From: Anoplolepis gracilipes
Taxonomy: Eukaryota > Arthropoda > Insecta > Hymenoptera > Formicidae
DNA length: 64,000 nt
Reading direction: 5' to 3'
Assembly (NCBI RefSeq): GCF_047496725.1
Contig: NC_132979.1
Span: 129,001-193,000 of the forward strand
Within the stretch, counting starts at the first letter, position 1, and each line of letters opens with the position of its first letter. Positions 13,650 through 26,696 of this stretch are shown one piece after another. The position numbers and the translations under genes are program-made. The notes under the pieces are model-generated. The model was not told where the DNA came from. It ran no database searches and was given only the letters and a program-made list of their open reading frames with translations.

Positions 13650-13838
13650 TTTAACACTCGTTCTAAATATGATTTAGAAAAGTTCTCTTGGCAAGATACC
13701 CTCAATGACTTGCCATTACCTTCCAAGAAATGGCAACCGAATAAATCCGATGTGATTTCTGATTTGAATTCATTTGGACCTTCAGTGCAGAGAGCAGACG
13801 CACAACTCTCTGCGCTACAATTGCACACATATTGCATA
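13650..13838 (+). other. Coding-like open stretch, unassigned
   Basis: After an in-frame TAA at 13647-13649 the frame stays open with complex sequence: RSKYDLEKFSWQDTLNDLPL, then PSKKWQPNKSDVISDLNSFG. It ends by running into a TA microsatellite. A strong-looking acceptor (TTTCTTTACAG) ends at 13630, but the frame from it is closed by the TAA, and read as a phase-1 CaMKII cassette it stops after 14 codons. There is no ATG. It could be a remnant of a retrocopy or of a transposon-borne gene. No homologue is recognised and chance is possible. Confidence 0.2.
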
Positions 13839-13866
13839 CACATACATATACATATGTATATATGTT

Positions 13867-13867
<1 letters not shown>

Positions 13868-13922
<55 letters not shown>
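13868..13922. repeat. (TA)n microsatellite
   Basis: About 54 bases of perfect TA repeat. Confidence 0.95.
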
Positions 13923-13925
<3 letters not shown>

Positions 13926-16156
13926 GTACATATTTATTTTTTCAATTTATATGTATGTGTATCACACTTAAAATTTTATTATACACACTTCTAAAAAAAA
14001 AAGATTACATGGAAAAATTTACATGGAAATATTATATAATTTATATTATAAAAATTATCAAGTCTATATTTTTATTGTCTATGTATAATACATTAGACAT
14101 TTCAGCGTGTTGGGTATATTCATATGCCCAATAAACGCAAAGCAACAGTATAACATAGCATTAGAGTTATAATTTATAATTTCCCACTTAACAATGTAAC
14201 TGTTACATACAGGGCATGCTATATCGCATCATTGTAGAATGGGAAATTATAACCTTAATGTCATCATGCTAATGTTGCTTTTGTGTTTACTGAGTAAATA
14301 TTACTAGATACAAAGAAAAAGAAGTCGCTCTGGTTTATGGCAGATCCTGTTTTTTCGCATTCATAAATTGAATTTAAAGCTCATTGATTTTGTATTTACA
14401 ATCACTTTTTTTATCGAACTTTCGCATCGATCTGGAGCTTTTGTTATGCTATGTAATTCTTTTTCGCTTACATTTTCTCCTCGAGAATAATTCATTGGCG
14501 ATGTGCAATATGAAACAAATCTGTAGGTACATAAACGTACCGATATAAAAATCTACCACTATCTGCAACCATTATCATAGTTTTCTTGTTAACATAATGC
14601 ATCTCTTTTAGTGATTATTGTACAGATTATCATTAATCATTAAGTAAAATGAGTAAGATAGATTCGTAATTAAAGAGCGCTTTTTTGTCATATAATCTAA
14701 CATAAAGAGATTATTCACAATCGTGAATCCTCAATTGAGTAGATGTAGTTTGGCAAATTTAAATTTACGCAATTCTCTATTTGTATTTTGTCTTGTTATT
14801 GATATAATTATATAATATATTGAAGAAAAATAGATTCGTAGAATAGTTCAAGTAGAAATATTGTAGCTGCGATAAGCTAATCTTGAATGGCTAAACTTTA
14901 TTCACATTTTATCGATTTTCTTTTCGAATAATTCACTGCGACGCGACGTCGCGACGACGTAATGTTATTTTCGCATCTCTTATTTAAATCTTATTTCAAT
15001 CTTGCAACATAAAACATTCAAACATTCTACCGTAGAAGAAAAACTTGTTGCGAGAGAAATATATATATAGCCTTTCAAGATTATAGTACTATAAATAATA
15101 ATAATATAGTATTTCAGCGTGAAAAACGATTTGTAATAATTAATGATTAAAGATTAGTTTTATTGTTGTAAACCTTAATGTGTATGAAAGTTAAAACTAT
15201 ATAGATATAGAGAATTTGTTCGCACTGTAGCTGCTGAAAAGAGATTATAATTTCTCATAAATTAAGTTTATGCGTGTGTGCGTGCGCGCACAATTATAGT
15301 AATTTATAGTGATACCTAGTATATTATCACATATATTTTTTAAATATTATTAAGCTCGACATTTCTCTATTCTCTTCAATACTTGGTCATTCTCCATTTC
15401 ATGTCGATTTTTCGACCAATGACCGCGACTGCTTCGGATCACGCTGCTTTTACTTGCATGTTCTGTGCTCATTCTCAGCGTATTCTCAGCATATTAACCC
15501 TTTGCATCTTAAAATTACAATTAGTATAAGAAAAAGTTTAACTTTTTTTACTCTTACATTTTTTCATGGCTTATAATATAATATAATCACATTTGCATTC
15601 ACTGAACGAAAGACGCTCAAATTCGATCATATTATGAATAACGAATCGATAACGAGCAATTTCGTTGGAGAATTAAGCAATTTTTCTCGACTTATCTATA
15701 TACATATTTTATCGATATCTGTATTTCATTTTGCATTTTCTTAGCAGACTTTATGATTTTCATTATAAACTTCTATTTAACGATCGGAAAGAAGAAAAAA
15801 ATTTGCTTGCGTGAAAACTGTGAATTTCTTAGATATATCATGATCATTACGTTTCACACGTTTAGATTCCATCTCATATAAATATTTATATATTTCATCA
15901 CGCTTGCGCACGATTTCCCGATATTGAATATTTTATATTTCTTTTCTTTTTTTTTCGCTGCTACATATGTATAAGGCTTTTTGATTGAGTCTGATTTCTC
16001 TTTTCTTTTAGTTCTTTAATTATTGTGTGAACCAGAGCGATGGGACAAAATGTATAATAAACAAACAGCTAAAAGATTGATAAATTAATTACTTTCTATT
16101 GCTTGAATGTTTTGATTATAAATAAAAAATAAGAGTAATCAGATACGAAACATGTA

Positions 16157-16505
16157 TACAGAGTGAGTTACTAGAAATTGTCTTCTAAGACATCTTCTTA
16201 AATATTAATTTTAGACAAGAGATTTCGGATAAAGGTTAAATTATTTCAAAAAGACATTTTGGTGGTCTTAATTTTTGTTTAAAAAGTTTTAAACATCATC
16301 TCAAGTTTTTTAAAAGTCCTATTTTTAATCAACTATATATAATTGTAGAAGATTAAAAAAAGAATCCAACGACCATAAACTTTAGCTACTAAAATGTAAT
16401 TTTTTTGAAATAATTTAACTTTAATCTGTAAGCTTTTGCGTCTAAAATTAATATTTTAAAAAATATCTTACAATTAGAAGACAATTTCTAGTGATTCACT
16501 CTGTA
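16157..16505. mobile_element. MITE with inverted ends TACAGAGTGAGTTACTAGAA
   Basis: A 349-bp palindromic element. The left end TACAGAGTGAGTTACTAGAA continues as ATTGTCTTCTAAGA, and the right end is TTAGAAGACAATTTCTAGTG followed by ATTCACTCTGTA, a near-perfect reverse complement. Internal arms (for example TAAATTATTTCAAAAAGACA and TTTTTTTGAAATAATTTAAC) also pair. TA dinucleotides flank both ends, which fits a Tc1/mariner-type target duplication. A related right end is seen at about 60990-61035. Confidence 0.8.
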
Positions 16506-17313
16506 TAGATAACACTAAAAATTTAAATACTTGTAAATTTTGAAAATCAGTGAAGGCAGATGCTGTCAGAAATTCACGTGGTAGTGATAATAATAAAAAT
16601 TGTTATTTTAATAAATTACTAATACGTTCTACAAAGAGAAATATTCTCAAGTGGAACAACTATTTTATACGATCGAATGCAATAAAGAATATTATAAAAA
16701 ATATATGAAAAATATATATATATATATATGAAAAATCAGATAAATGAAAAACAAATAATGGGAGATTTTTGTATTATAAAATTGATAATATTTTTTACTA
16801 TAATAATTCATGTTGATTATACTGCCTGATTTAAAACTTTAGATTATCCTCTATGCTCTATATTATTCTAAGCAATTTACAAAATTTAAGACAATACTAA
16901 CTCCACTAATAAAAAAACAACAAAAAATAATACAAATCGACTCAAGGGACGAAAAGTAGATTGTGCGTGCATATATTTTTGAAGAATTTAAAATTCGGAT
17001 TGCCATCATCGTAGGTGCACAGAAAAACTGATTCAACAGATTAGAGCGAAATTGATTTCGGAGTATATGATATGACATAACGAGATAAAAATAACAAAGG
17101 CTCGAATTCACGTCCCATGTTCTATGTACTTTTCTCTGCGTGACTCTTTTATGTGTATGATGTACCATTACGATCGCGCCGCGACTGTATTCTCAAACGA
17201 TTTTTATCATTTCTTTGAGCTTTTTCAGCTTTCTGGCATCGTTGCACGAACATGCCTTTAGACACTTGATGTCTAACTCACTACGCAAACTCAAAATCGC
17301 ACACTACACTCAA

Positions 17314-17317
<4 letters not shown>

Positions 17318-17366
<49 letters not shown>
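17318..17366. repeat. (CA)n microsatellite
   Basis: About 48 bases of CA repeat. Confidence 0.95.
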
Positions 17367-17370
<4 letters not shown>

Positions 17371-17481
17371 TATTTTTCTATTCTCATAACACTGACTGGT
17401 TTCGATTCTTGATGTTTAACCCAATGTTATGGATTTATGAACACCATCTTTTTTTTCTTCTCTAATATTACCCTCTTTTAC

Positions 17482-17483
<2 letters not shown>

Positions 17484-17564
<81 letters not shown>
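17484..17564. repeat. (CT)n microsatellite
   Basis: About 80 bases of perfect CT repeat followed by further CT-rich sequence to about 17630. The Ser/Leu-rich and Arg/Glu-rich ORFs across it are translations of the repeat. Confidence 0.95.
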
Positions 17565-17567
<3 letters not shown>

Positions 17568-19281
17568 TTCTCTTCCTCTCTCTTTCCTGGCCCCCCTCCC
17601 CCCCTCTCTCTCTCTCTCTCTCTCTTTCTATACATATATATGTATATATATATCTCTTTTTTTCTCCTCATTACTCTCCTCTCCCTTCACCTCTTACTCT
17701 TTCTCTCTCACTCCCTTCTTTTTATTCCTCTCTCTTTTTTTTTCCTTCTCACTCTCTCTATTTCCCTTCCTTTTCTTACTTTTATATCACTTACTTTGGT
17801 CACATAATCCGCCAACTGAGAAATCGCTCAATATGCAATAATTACAGCTAATTGGAAATAAGACTACTTGTTTTTTCTTACTAATTTTTTTTTGTTTTGT
17901 GTGTTGATGCACTTCTCGCAATCTTCCATATTATTGCACGCTTATTTGTCATTATACAGCTTTTCACGAAGATTTAAATTCAATAGGCAGATCACGATAT
18001 AATGAGAATGGAAAGAGGAATCATATTTTAACGGCATATGTACAAAGTAACCGTTGAAAAATTTTTTTGCATATTTTTTTCTTTAAATAACGAAACAAGA
18101 AGGCTCTAATATATGTTGAATACATTGAATATTAATAAAACATCAAACGGAAAATTCAGATAGCTAATAAGAGCCAAGCGCAGTAAGTAAGCGCAATTAA
18201 ATTATCTAGAAATATTCTTAAAATAGTTAACGTTTCAATCCTTCCTTTGAACCATCTTCAGTGAACCATCTCCAAATAACAAAAAAAATTATGCGCCTTG
18301 ACTTTCGGTTGTTCCTATTGTCATTAGCTTTCATTTTTGGTAAATCTCTTATCAGTTTCAGCCATTAAGAAATGACGAGATGATTCCAATATATAATCGG
18401 ATATTGAAAAATGATAAAAATATTTACAAAGTGAATCACAATTGAGACGAAAAATAAAGTTAAAAAAATGCACACATTGTAATGTCTCTGAAGTACAATA
18501 CTGTAATAAAAAGATTTTTTCTATAAATAAATAAGACATAAGTAAACGTACATGTAGTGGAGAGAGAGATATATAATTTTTTCCTTTTTCGAGCCAAACA
18601 ACTTTTTATACTTTGTAATTTTCAATTTAACTGTTTTAATTAAAATTAGACACTCTTTTTGTTTCTTTTTTTCTTAATAAGAATATTTTAGTGTTTACAA
18701 TGTTATAAATTGTAACGCATTAAAATGAAACATTTCAGCAAAATATATTTTTGAATTTTAATCTTTTTTTTATATAGAAATCTTAAAAATTGTTCATTTA
18801 GCGAAATAATTAAAATATGAATATCTCGCAAACTAGATATTTTCGTACATTCGCACTTATGCTATATTCGATTATATAATAAGTGTCTGTAAAATTTTAT
18901 TAAAATTGACGTGGGTCACATATAAAATTCTTATCCATATGTGATATTTTTATTTTATGTCCGACAGAGTGAAAATAACTTTGTTCTTAAATCATATAAG
19001 TATGCATATATTCTAAATGATTCCCATGCCGTACCAAAAATGATAATATCGTGATACATCGACATATTTAGTTCTATTTAAATGACTTTTACATCCGAAT
19101 TTAACCGTCTCACTTTGAGATCATCTTAATATTCCGCACAAAGCTTGTAATTTTTATAAAGAACTTTTTCTATCAACATATAATAATTTTCCACAAATTA
19201 TTAAGTATTATATTACTATATATAATAATAAACTGTTATATACATATTCGTATACGTGATGTATGTGTATATGTTGTACAG

Positions 19282-19338
19282 AGGATAAGAAGGGCGGCGT
19301 CGACCGGAGCAGCACGGTCATTGCCAAAGAACCCGAAG
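19282..19338 (+). CDS. CaMKII: CaMKII cassette exon 1 (57 nt, phase 1-1)
   Basis: This alternative linker exon lies between TTGTACAG and the donor GAAG|GTAAAG. With one base carried from the upstream exon it reads E-DKKGGVDRSSTVIAKEPE and leaves one base, so both junctions are phase 1 and the exon can be skipped in frame. From memory, fly CaMKII splice variants carry an equivalent segment ending in STVIAKEPE before the DIR... segment. That supports homology, but I could not align it here. The insert lengthens the flexible linker between the calmodulin-binding helix and the hub. It is basic at the start and holds a DRSST sequence. Sense-strand GT repeats begin 156 bases downstream of the donor. 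Its GC content stands out from the AT-rich flanks. Confidence 0.88.
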
Positions 19339-19491
19339 GTAAAGTCTATTCTCGAGACCCAGAAATGTTTCGACGTTTCGACGTCTCTTTTTCTGTATAT
19401 TATTGTACATATATAATTAGTATGTGTGCGCGCATTTGCGCGTGCGTGCGTCAAGTGCGTATGTGTGCGCGTTTGAGCGTGCGTGCATAAG

Positions 19492-19493
<2 letters not shown>

Positions 19494-19538
<45 letters not shown>

Positions 19539-19572
19539 CGTGTGTGTGTGCGTGCGTGTGTGCGTGCGTGTG

Positions 19573-19624
<52 letters not shown>

Positions 19625-19628
19625 TGTG

Positions 19629-19674
<46 letters not shown>
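19494..19674 (+). repeat. (GT)n / (GCGT)n / (AT)n compound microsatellite
   Basis: About 35 bases of GT, then mixed GT/GC repeats with a run of about 14 TGCG units, then about 45 bases of AT. It starts 156 bases after the donor of cassette exon 1, in the sense orientation, so the pre-mRNA carries long UG repeats. Confidence 0.95.
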
Positions 19675-19677
<3 letters not shown>

Positions 19678-20353
19678 GGTGGGTTACATAAAGTGTTACA
19701 AACTGTTATCACTGAAAGGATGTACCGTACCAAAAAAAAAGTGTTTATTTTTTTAAATAAAAGTTGTTTGGTTGGGAGAAAGAAAGAAGATAGCGATATT
19801 AGATTGAGCTTACAATTAGATGCAGGTGCCAAAGTTGTGTAAAGATCAACCTATTTTTTTTTTAATTTATAACCATTCTAATTTTTTTATATAAATTGAT
19901 TACTCACATTTACTCACAGACGTAAAAGTAATAAGAAGGGGATATTCAACAATTAAATAATTTAGAAAAAAATTTGAAAGGTTATAAAATATTTTATATA
20001 TTAATTTTACATAAATCATTAAATATCGTAAAATACTCAATTTTTCGATTATTTTACTTCAATACTTTTATGCACAATATAAAGAGACGGATTAATTGTT
20101 GCAAAGAAAATACGGGTTATTTAAAAAAAAAAAATATTTAGCTGCTCGTTGCAAATTCATACTCTCATTAATGTGTGCATAAAAGTATTGAACCACGATG
20201 AAAAAATGAATATTTGACGAGATATTTCAAAGTTTATGTAAAATTACATTTATTAAACTAAAGTATAAAAATATGTCGTAAACTATTCCATTTTTGGCCA
20301 TTATAACTTTTGACCCCATATGAGTAAGGAATCTTTATATATATATATATATA

Positions 20354-20402
<49 letters not shown>

Positions 20403-20591
20403 ATATAAAAAAGTCAGGGTTCCATTTGAAAAACTAAGTTGATTTTTACATTACCTTGACACGTGTACTTAAAATCAAACTAACATCCTCATCATTTTTT
20501 CCCTTTCGAGCCAAACAACTTTTATCTGAAACGTTTTTCCATATTTTCCATATTTTTCAAGGCATTTGCCATTAAAATGGAACACTCTGTA
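19673..20591. mobile_element. Mariner-like non-autonomous element
   Basis: The left end TACAGGGTGGGTTACATAAA and the right end AATGGAACACTCTGTA are imperfect inverted repeats flanked by TA. Further in, AAAAGTTGTTTGG on the left pairs with CCAAACAACTTTT on the right. The 919-bp interior contains a TA microsatellite (20337-20400) and no transposase ORF. The ends resemble those of Tc1/mariner-derived repeats common in insects. The motif GAGCCAAACAACTTTT also occurs alone at about 18570. Confidence 0.6.
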
Positions 20592-20975
20592 TATATACAT
20601 ATACATATATATTTTGCAATACTTTGTGAATATGCTGCAATCGGCACTGGCTTCTCCCATCCGCGCTTTTAACCTTTTAATCTTTAAATAAAAGAGATAT
20701 AATTATTTATTTAAATATATTATTAAACAAAAAAAGAATTAGACACATAGAATTATATACGAGAAAAAAAAACATTTGTACGTGACTACGAATTTATAAA
20801 ATACATAAATAAACACTAATATTAATATTATTATTTAATATTATAACTATTATTATTACATTTTACATGTATTTTTACATGTGTGTTTTATATAATTTTA
20901 TCATCGTTTAGTTACAATTTTGACACTACAACTTTTCTTGTTTTTAAATATAATAAAAGCTATTGAAATTTAGTC

Positions 20976-21206
20976 ACAGCCTTCTATATATTATACTAGA
21001 CTGATAACACGGCTATATCTCATATAGTGACAGACAAAACCGGTCATTTACAATTGAATGAATGTGAATGTATATGTTAAGTGTAACGAATTCTTACACA
21101 CAAATTAAGAAATTTTTACATTTACTGACATATACATTCACATTAAATCTAAGTGTAAATGGTTGCCCTGGCTTCATCCGTCACATTGCTGTTAACAGTC
21201 TAGGTA
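20976..21206. mobile_element. TAGACTG fold-back MITE, copy 1
   Basis: About 230 bp that folds back on itself. The left side CTAGACTGATAACA pairs with TGTTAACAGTCTAG on the right, GTGACAGACAAAACC with GGCTTCATCCGTCAC, and GAATGTGAATGTATATG with CATATACATTCACATT. Other copies are at 31559-31772 and 57824-58075. Superfamily unknown. Confidence 0.75.
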
Positions 21207-22689
21207 CATACATACATAAGTATAAATCTATGAATTTAGTAGCAAATTGTTTCAAACAGGATTTCAATTTTTTAGCATATACAAACAATTTTCGTACGCG
21301 AAAACAATAATTATTCAAATATGAATTGCACGCGAAAATTGTTTGTACAATACATACTCAAGAATTAGGATCCTAATATCATGGCTCCCCTCTCGCTTTT
21401 TTACCGCTTGCACGATAACAATGCAAAGTAAGTCGTAAATAATAAGAGTGTGAGGATAAGTCATGATCTGACTGAAAGTTGCAACTAAATCTCAACATTG
21501 AATTATAAAAGTATTAGCCTGTTATCGGGGCTAAATATATATGGAGTGTATCTTTGTATGTTTATTTTTTTTTTAAATTAAATTTATATTCTCTCTCATA
21601 TGCGATATTTCGTAAACATTATTTAATCATTCAGTATTTTTGTCCAAGTTAATATACATATATGGTTATTAATAAATTCACATAAACCCAAGGTTAAATA
21701 TGGGCTTGATTTATTACATAATAAATTTAATCAATTTAATTTGAATGTATCTATTTTTATCACACTCAAGAACTAATGGTGACAATATTTTTATTGATTA
21801 ACGTAACTTTGTAAAATTATAAAAATTACAAAAAAAAAAGACGAAAATTAGATGTAGCAATGTTATATAATACTTTACATCTGTTAAATATCAAGCATGA
21901 AATTAATTACTGATTGCAAAATTTAATTTAATAATAATTATTAATTTAATAATAAAATTAATGTTTTCTGTGTGTGAGATATGTAATTATTTACAACACA
22001 TATTATTGTTATAGAAATAGATTGTCATTAAAAATAAATATGCTATGCAAAATGTATATATAACATTTTACAATTTTGCGCTAACGTGAATTATTTGTCA
22101 ATATAATCACAGACTCAAAAAATCTCGATTCGATTCGACTTAAAAAATATATTCTTTGAATATATATTTATCGGACTTGAAATTTTTAAAACACGATGAC
22201 TAGCATGATTGTTTAAGTTTTGACAGAATTTACGTTACACGATTTCGCTAAATTTTTTAAATTAAAACAGCTTACGTTGGAAAGCACGATTTCTTGGATG
22301 CATGATAGATGAAATTATTTTTTCCAAGTCATTCACCGTTTCTAATTGCGTGCATCCCGAAAATCATTTTATTTCCGATATATTTGAAAAATCATCCACG
22401 ATGCCATTTGTCTGAATCTGTAACCTAACTGACTACATATCCAACTTCTAACTTTGAAATATTTATGTATTAATATTAATATAATATTAATATTAAGAGA
22501 AAGATAATAATCACAGACGAAAGATTGTCGCGAATGGGAGAGGCCGATTTTGCAAAAGGCTGCGCGCCGATTATCGAACCTGGATTTTTACACTTTTTCT
22601 GTTGCTGCTTTTGCAAAATATACGGATTTACCGTTTCTCCTCTCGTTTCATCGATTAACTGTTTGAAGATAACTTTCTGTCTCTCTTTT

Positions 22690-22710
22690 TCTCTCTCTCT
22701 CTCTCTCTCG

Positions 22711-22792
<82 letters not shown>
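22690..22792. repeat. (CT)n microsatellite
   Basis: About 100 bases of CT repeat with two CTCG interruptions. Confidence 0.95.
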
Positions 22793-22794
<2 letters not shown>

Positions 22795-23917
22795 TTCTCT
22801 TTTTTTCTTCCGTACATTAATCTTGCTCTGAATCAATCTGAAATTGATTCCACATTCTGGAATAAGGATCCTCCTATGCCCTCTCTTAATACGCTGCGTG
22901 ATTGCAAAACCGTATCACGTAGCCCATGCAATTAGATATTATATTATATGACGAATCATCGCGATTGACATCGATCAAAGTGAGCCTTGAATTTTACAAC
23001 TGTATTGTATCGAGATGGCTTTGAATCACTGTGTGATTCTTTTAGATTTACGTCTAATCAAACCGCGACTACTAACTACTAATGTATTCTATTGTTCTGT
23101 TTCTGATACTTATTTACAAAAAATTAACAGAGCTTACCAAAAAAATTAATAGTCTTTATCACTTACGGAGTAATTGTTCTCTTCTACGACTCTTTTATAT
23201 TTTCAGAAATGAAAATACAAAGGAAAATGATTCGACACGATAGAAGAGATCTAGGCTATATCGCAGAATGTAATGAAAATATTAAAAATACTGATTGTGA
23301 AAGAAAATGATTTCCAGCAATGTTTCCGATTGTTAAACTCGCATTGCGTTGCATAAATGCTACTAGGAACTTCTTTGAGAGTGGTAAAGACCATTAATCT
23401 TTTGATAAGCTTGTTGATTTTTTATACATAAATTTCGGATAGCACTTCGTAATTATATTATCTTCTACGAATAAATATCCATCATAAGTTTAAGAGTAAT
23501 TAAACTTAACGAATCAAATTTCTTTTAATAGAATAAAATTTTGCGCATAAAAAATATAAATTACAACATTTGTAGTAAACAGTTTCATTCTATAATAATT
23601 ATTTTACACTTCTATAAAATATATTATAAAACATTTGATCCTATTAAAGGAAAAATTTATGCAAGTAATGATAATATCCTTAACTTGAAAATGATGTTAA
23701 ATTATATTTTTATAATCGCAAATGAATTCAAAGATAATAAAATAATTATAATATTGACACTATTTTTTGTTAGTCAAATATGTGTATATATACAATACAC
23801 GCATAATGAAATCAGATAATAGAATATAATAAAGTCACTGCCGCTGAATTAATTATAATTACGTCATAATAACCTAGATATAAATTATTTTATGAGTAGT
23901 TTCCGTCTAATGAAATT

Positions 23918-24225
23918 TAAAAACAACCATTAAAAAAACATAATTTATTAACAATAATTTTACATTTTATTATTTGTATAAATTTTGCAACTTTTGGCCA
24001 CGTACTCTGCTTCACCGATTTTGATATTAATATAAATTTTTTTATGAGTAGATATCATCCAACGAAGTTTCCTCGCAAAGCCATTCGATACATTTCTCAA
24101 AATTTACAGAAAAAGAATTCATAAAGAAAAAAAAAATTTAATCCAAATGTACGCGCAATATAAATATTTTAATGTAAAATTATTGTTAATACATTACATT
24201 TTTTTAAATGGTTATTTATAATTAT
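23918..24225. mobile_element. Fold-back element, about 0.3 kb
   Basis: The left arm AACCATTAAAAAAACATAAT, continuing TTATTAACAATAATTTTACA, is matched in reverse complement by TGTAAAATTATTGTTAATAC followed by ATTTTTTTAAATGGTTATT. The arms are over 40 bp and the interior has no ORF. Confidence 0.7.
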
Positions 24226-24303
24226 TAATTATTATTTAAATTATAAAATTATTTCTTTACATTGATATTAATTGTTTTAATCAATTTTTTCTCTGACCAT
24301 ATC

Positions 24304-24307
<4 letters not shown>

Positions 24308-24340
<33 letters not shown>

Positions 24341-24341
24341 C
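24308..24341. repeat. (AT)n microsatellite
   Basis: About 33 bases of AT repeat, a few tens of bases after the fold-back element. Confidence 0.9.
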
Positions 24342-24764
24342 TAGATTGCGCCAAATTTCAGATTTAGTTATATATGATTGTATATAGTTATATATGTTTA
24401 TTTATTTTTCTTTATTGTCAGATCCCTCGTTATTTATTAAAAACTTATGAATAATTAAAAAGACATTTAGAAAAAAACTTGAATTGTCATGCGTCACTAT
24501 TTACTATATATTCAAAAAATTATTAGTTTTGAAGCATCAATTTAATTAGTGATGTGAGCAATTTAAGATAAAATATTGTATACAATCTATAATTTTTAAA
24601 AATATTGACTACTATGTAAAATTACATAAAACGGACTTATAATAAAACCAATATTGTATACTAAAACTTAGCATGCTTAAGTCGCACTAATTGTAAGACG
24701 TTTGCATTTCACGAATCTGTTGAGCAGTTTGATGTTTTGCGAATAATAGCTGATAATCTTCATT

Positions 24765-26230
24765 TTAAATAAAATACTATTTGATAAAACTGCATAAATG
24801 TTACACATCACCGATTTTGTCATTATTTAGATAGGGAAGGTTGTTCTGAGTAATTTTCTACAAGAATCAAATGGGGACGTTGGTTTAGGAGATATAACAA
24901 ATTAAATTTTGATTATTTTAATATTTTCTTCTGGTAAATGTTTGGATTAACATCTCACGGATCATTTTCGTGTTTATTTCATATGATAGATACGCGATTT
25001 TGAAATATTATAAACATAATATTTTCAGAAAAAGAGATTTAGTCCCAATGACCTTAACCTTGACATTTGTTTTCAATATTTTTATAAAATAAACGTGTGG
25101 ATGGAGGATGAGAGAGATAGAACCTTTACCGTGAAAGAAATAACCTTTAACCTATTTCTGTTTTTAATATTAAAATCAGAAAATTTAATAATTTATTAGT
25201 ATTCACAACAAGCTTAAAAATTCATGTAGTCACATATTGAAAACTATTAAGAGAAGCGAAGAGTCGATTAATTGTGAGAATATTGCAATTAATTAATTTT
25301 ATAATTAATTAAGTAATTAGAATTAATTAATAATGCTGGTGAAATATCGAGGTGAATCGAGTGCGTCGAGACAATAAATACGAGGAAGGACAAAAAATGC
25401 CATTTTTCTAACTTTTTCAAAAATCATATTCCGTCTTTTTTAATCTTTTTTTAACACAGAACCGTATAATCATAAATCTCGTACGCGTCCAATGTACAGG
25501 ACGATACGAGATAAGAGATCTCGTTTCGCTCAAAAAATCGCAAACCCACGTGGAATCACAGATATTGTAATTATAGATCTCGTTATATGTCAAGTGGGAG
25601 TGCACGGTCAAAGATTGAAGTTACAGAAACTCCTCCCCCCCTCACGCGTTTACTTTACATAACATACTTTACTTTACGTTTACTTTACATAACAACTTAA
25701 CGCTGTAAAATAAAATTTTCAAGAAATTAAAGATGTGATGCTTTTTGCTCATTCCTGCGCTTACAATTAGTTTTTGCCCCAATATTTCACTAGCATCATT
25801 AATTAGTCCTGATTACTCAATTAATTACAAAATTGAGCCACACAATTATATTACTCGTACTTAACGAACTGTGAGAAATAGACGAAACCAGTCAACACCA
25901 ATATCTATGACTATGTATAGCTATCCTTTAGATTTTATTAGATAATATAAACAGAAACTTTTCTTAAAGCTAAAAGATACATACAATGTAGTACAAACTT
26001 CACTGTTTTTAATATCAGCTCATAATACCTAAGAAGAAGCATTAAAATTATTCAATTTTAATTTATTATATCTTCTAAATCAATACGCAAACCCTTCCCC
26101 TATTTGATTCTTGCGGGGAATTACTTAGAACAATCTTTGCAACATATCTAACAATAAGTGGCGACAAAATCGGTGAGATGTAATCTTTTATGCAGTTTTA
26201 CCAAATATTTTGAATAAAATAATTTAAGTA
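24765..26230. mobile_element. Giant imperfect palindrome, about 1.47 kb
   Basis: Almost the whole stretch folds on a centre near 25.5 kb. The outer arms AAAACTGCATAAATG and CACCGATTTTGTC (left) pair with TATGCAGTTTT and GACAAAATCGGTG (right). AAGAATCAAATGGGG pairs with CCCCTATTTGATTCTTG, and GGAGATATAACAAATTAAA with TTTAATTTATTATATCTTCT. The inner arms AATAATGCTGGTGAAATAT and ATATTTCACTAGCATCATT also pair. Arms of about 700 bp each make a long-arm fold-back transposon or an inverted duplication. No transposase ORF is seen. Confidence 0.75.
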
Positions 26231-26286
26231 AAATGTTATATAAAAGTAACAATATAAAAATGTACACTGCGTATAAATCACATTTT

Positions 26287-26288
26287 TA

Positions 26289-26330
<42 letters not shown>
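26287..26330. repeat. (AT)n microsatellite
   Basis: About 40 bases of AT repeat just outside the giant palindrome. Confidence 0.9.
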
Positions 26331-26334
<4 letters not shown>

Positions 26335-26696
26335 GTAAGTCAATATAAATATCTTTTTTAACATTCATATCTTCGTATAAAATTTTATAAAAAATTTTGC
26401 ATTAAAACAAAAAATATAAATATTATGTATAATAGTTTTTATACATTATTTAAGAAAAAAAATTATTATATCATATTATGAAAAAAATATATAGAAAAAA
26501 GCCTGGAAAATATAAAGCAAAGTAATAATATGAAACAGAAAAGAATGTTTCTAAAAACAACTCGTATAATCTATCGGCAACTGATCAATACATAAAAACC
26601 GTATAATAATCATAACCATAAAGTTATATTAATATATATACATATACTAACATGCATTACTATGATTATTTGCAGTGGATGTGAACCTGATGTTTT

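Larger units (their letters stand above)
7801..19281 (+). other. CaMKII intron, 11.5 kb
   Basis: This intron separates the linker exon from the first cassette exon. It contains CT, AG, CA and TA microsatellites, a copy of a fold-back transposon family (9969-10580), a 349-bp MITE (16157-16505) and two coding-like open stretches of unknown origin (8227-8460 and 13650-13838). No further CaMKII exon with matching phase was recognised. Confidence 0.75.

Noticed and set aside
13631..13700. CaMKII cassette starting after TTTCTTTACAG
   Set aside because: In the required phase it stops after 14 codons, so it would truncate the kinase before the hub.
17437..17841. Ser/Leu-rich ORFs and antisense Arg/Glu-rich ORFs over CT arrays (also 7587-8042, 22476-22935, 51146-51445, 53478-53789)
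   Set aside because: They are frames through CT/AG microsatellites and carry no domain.
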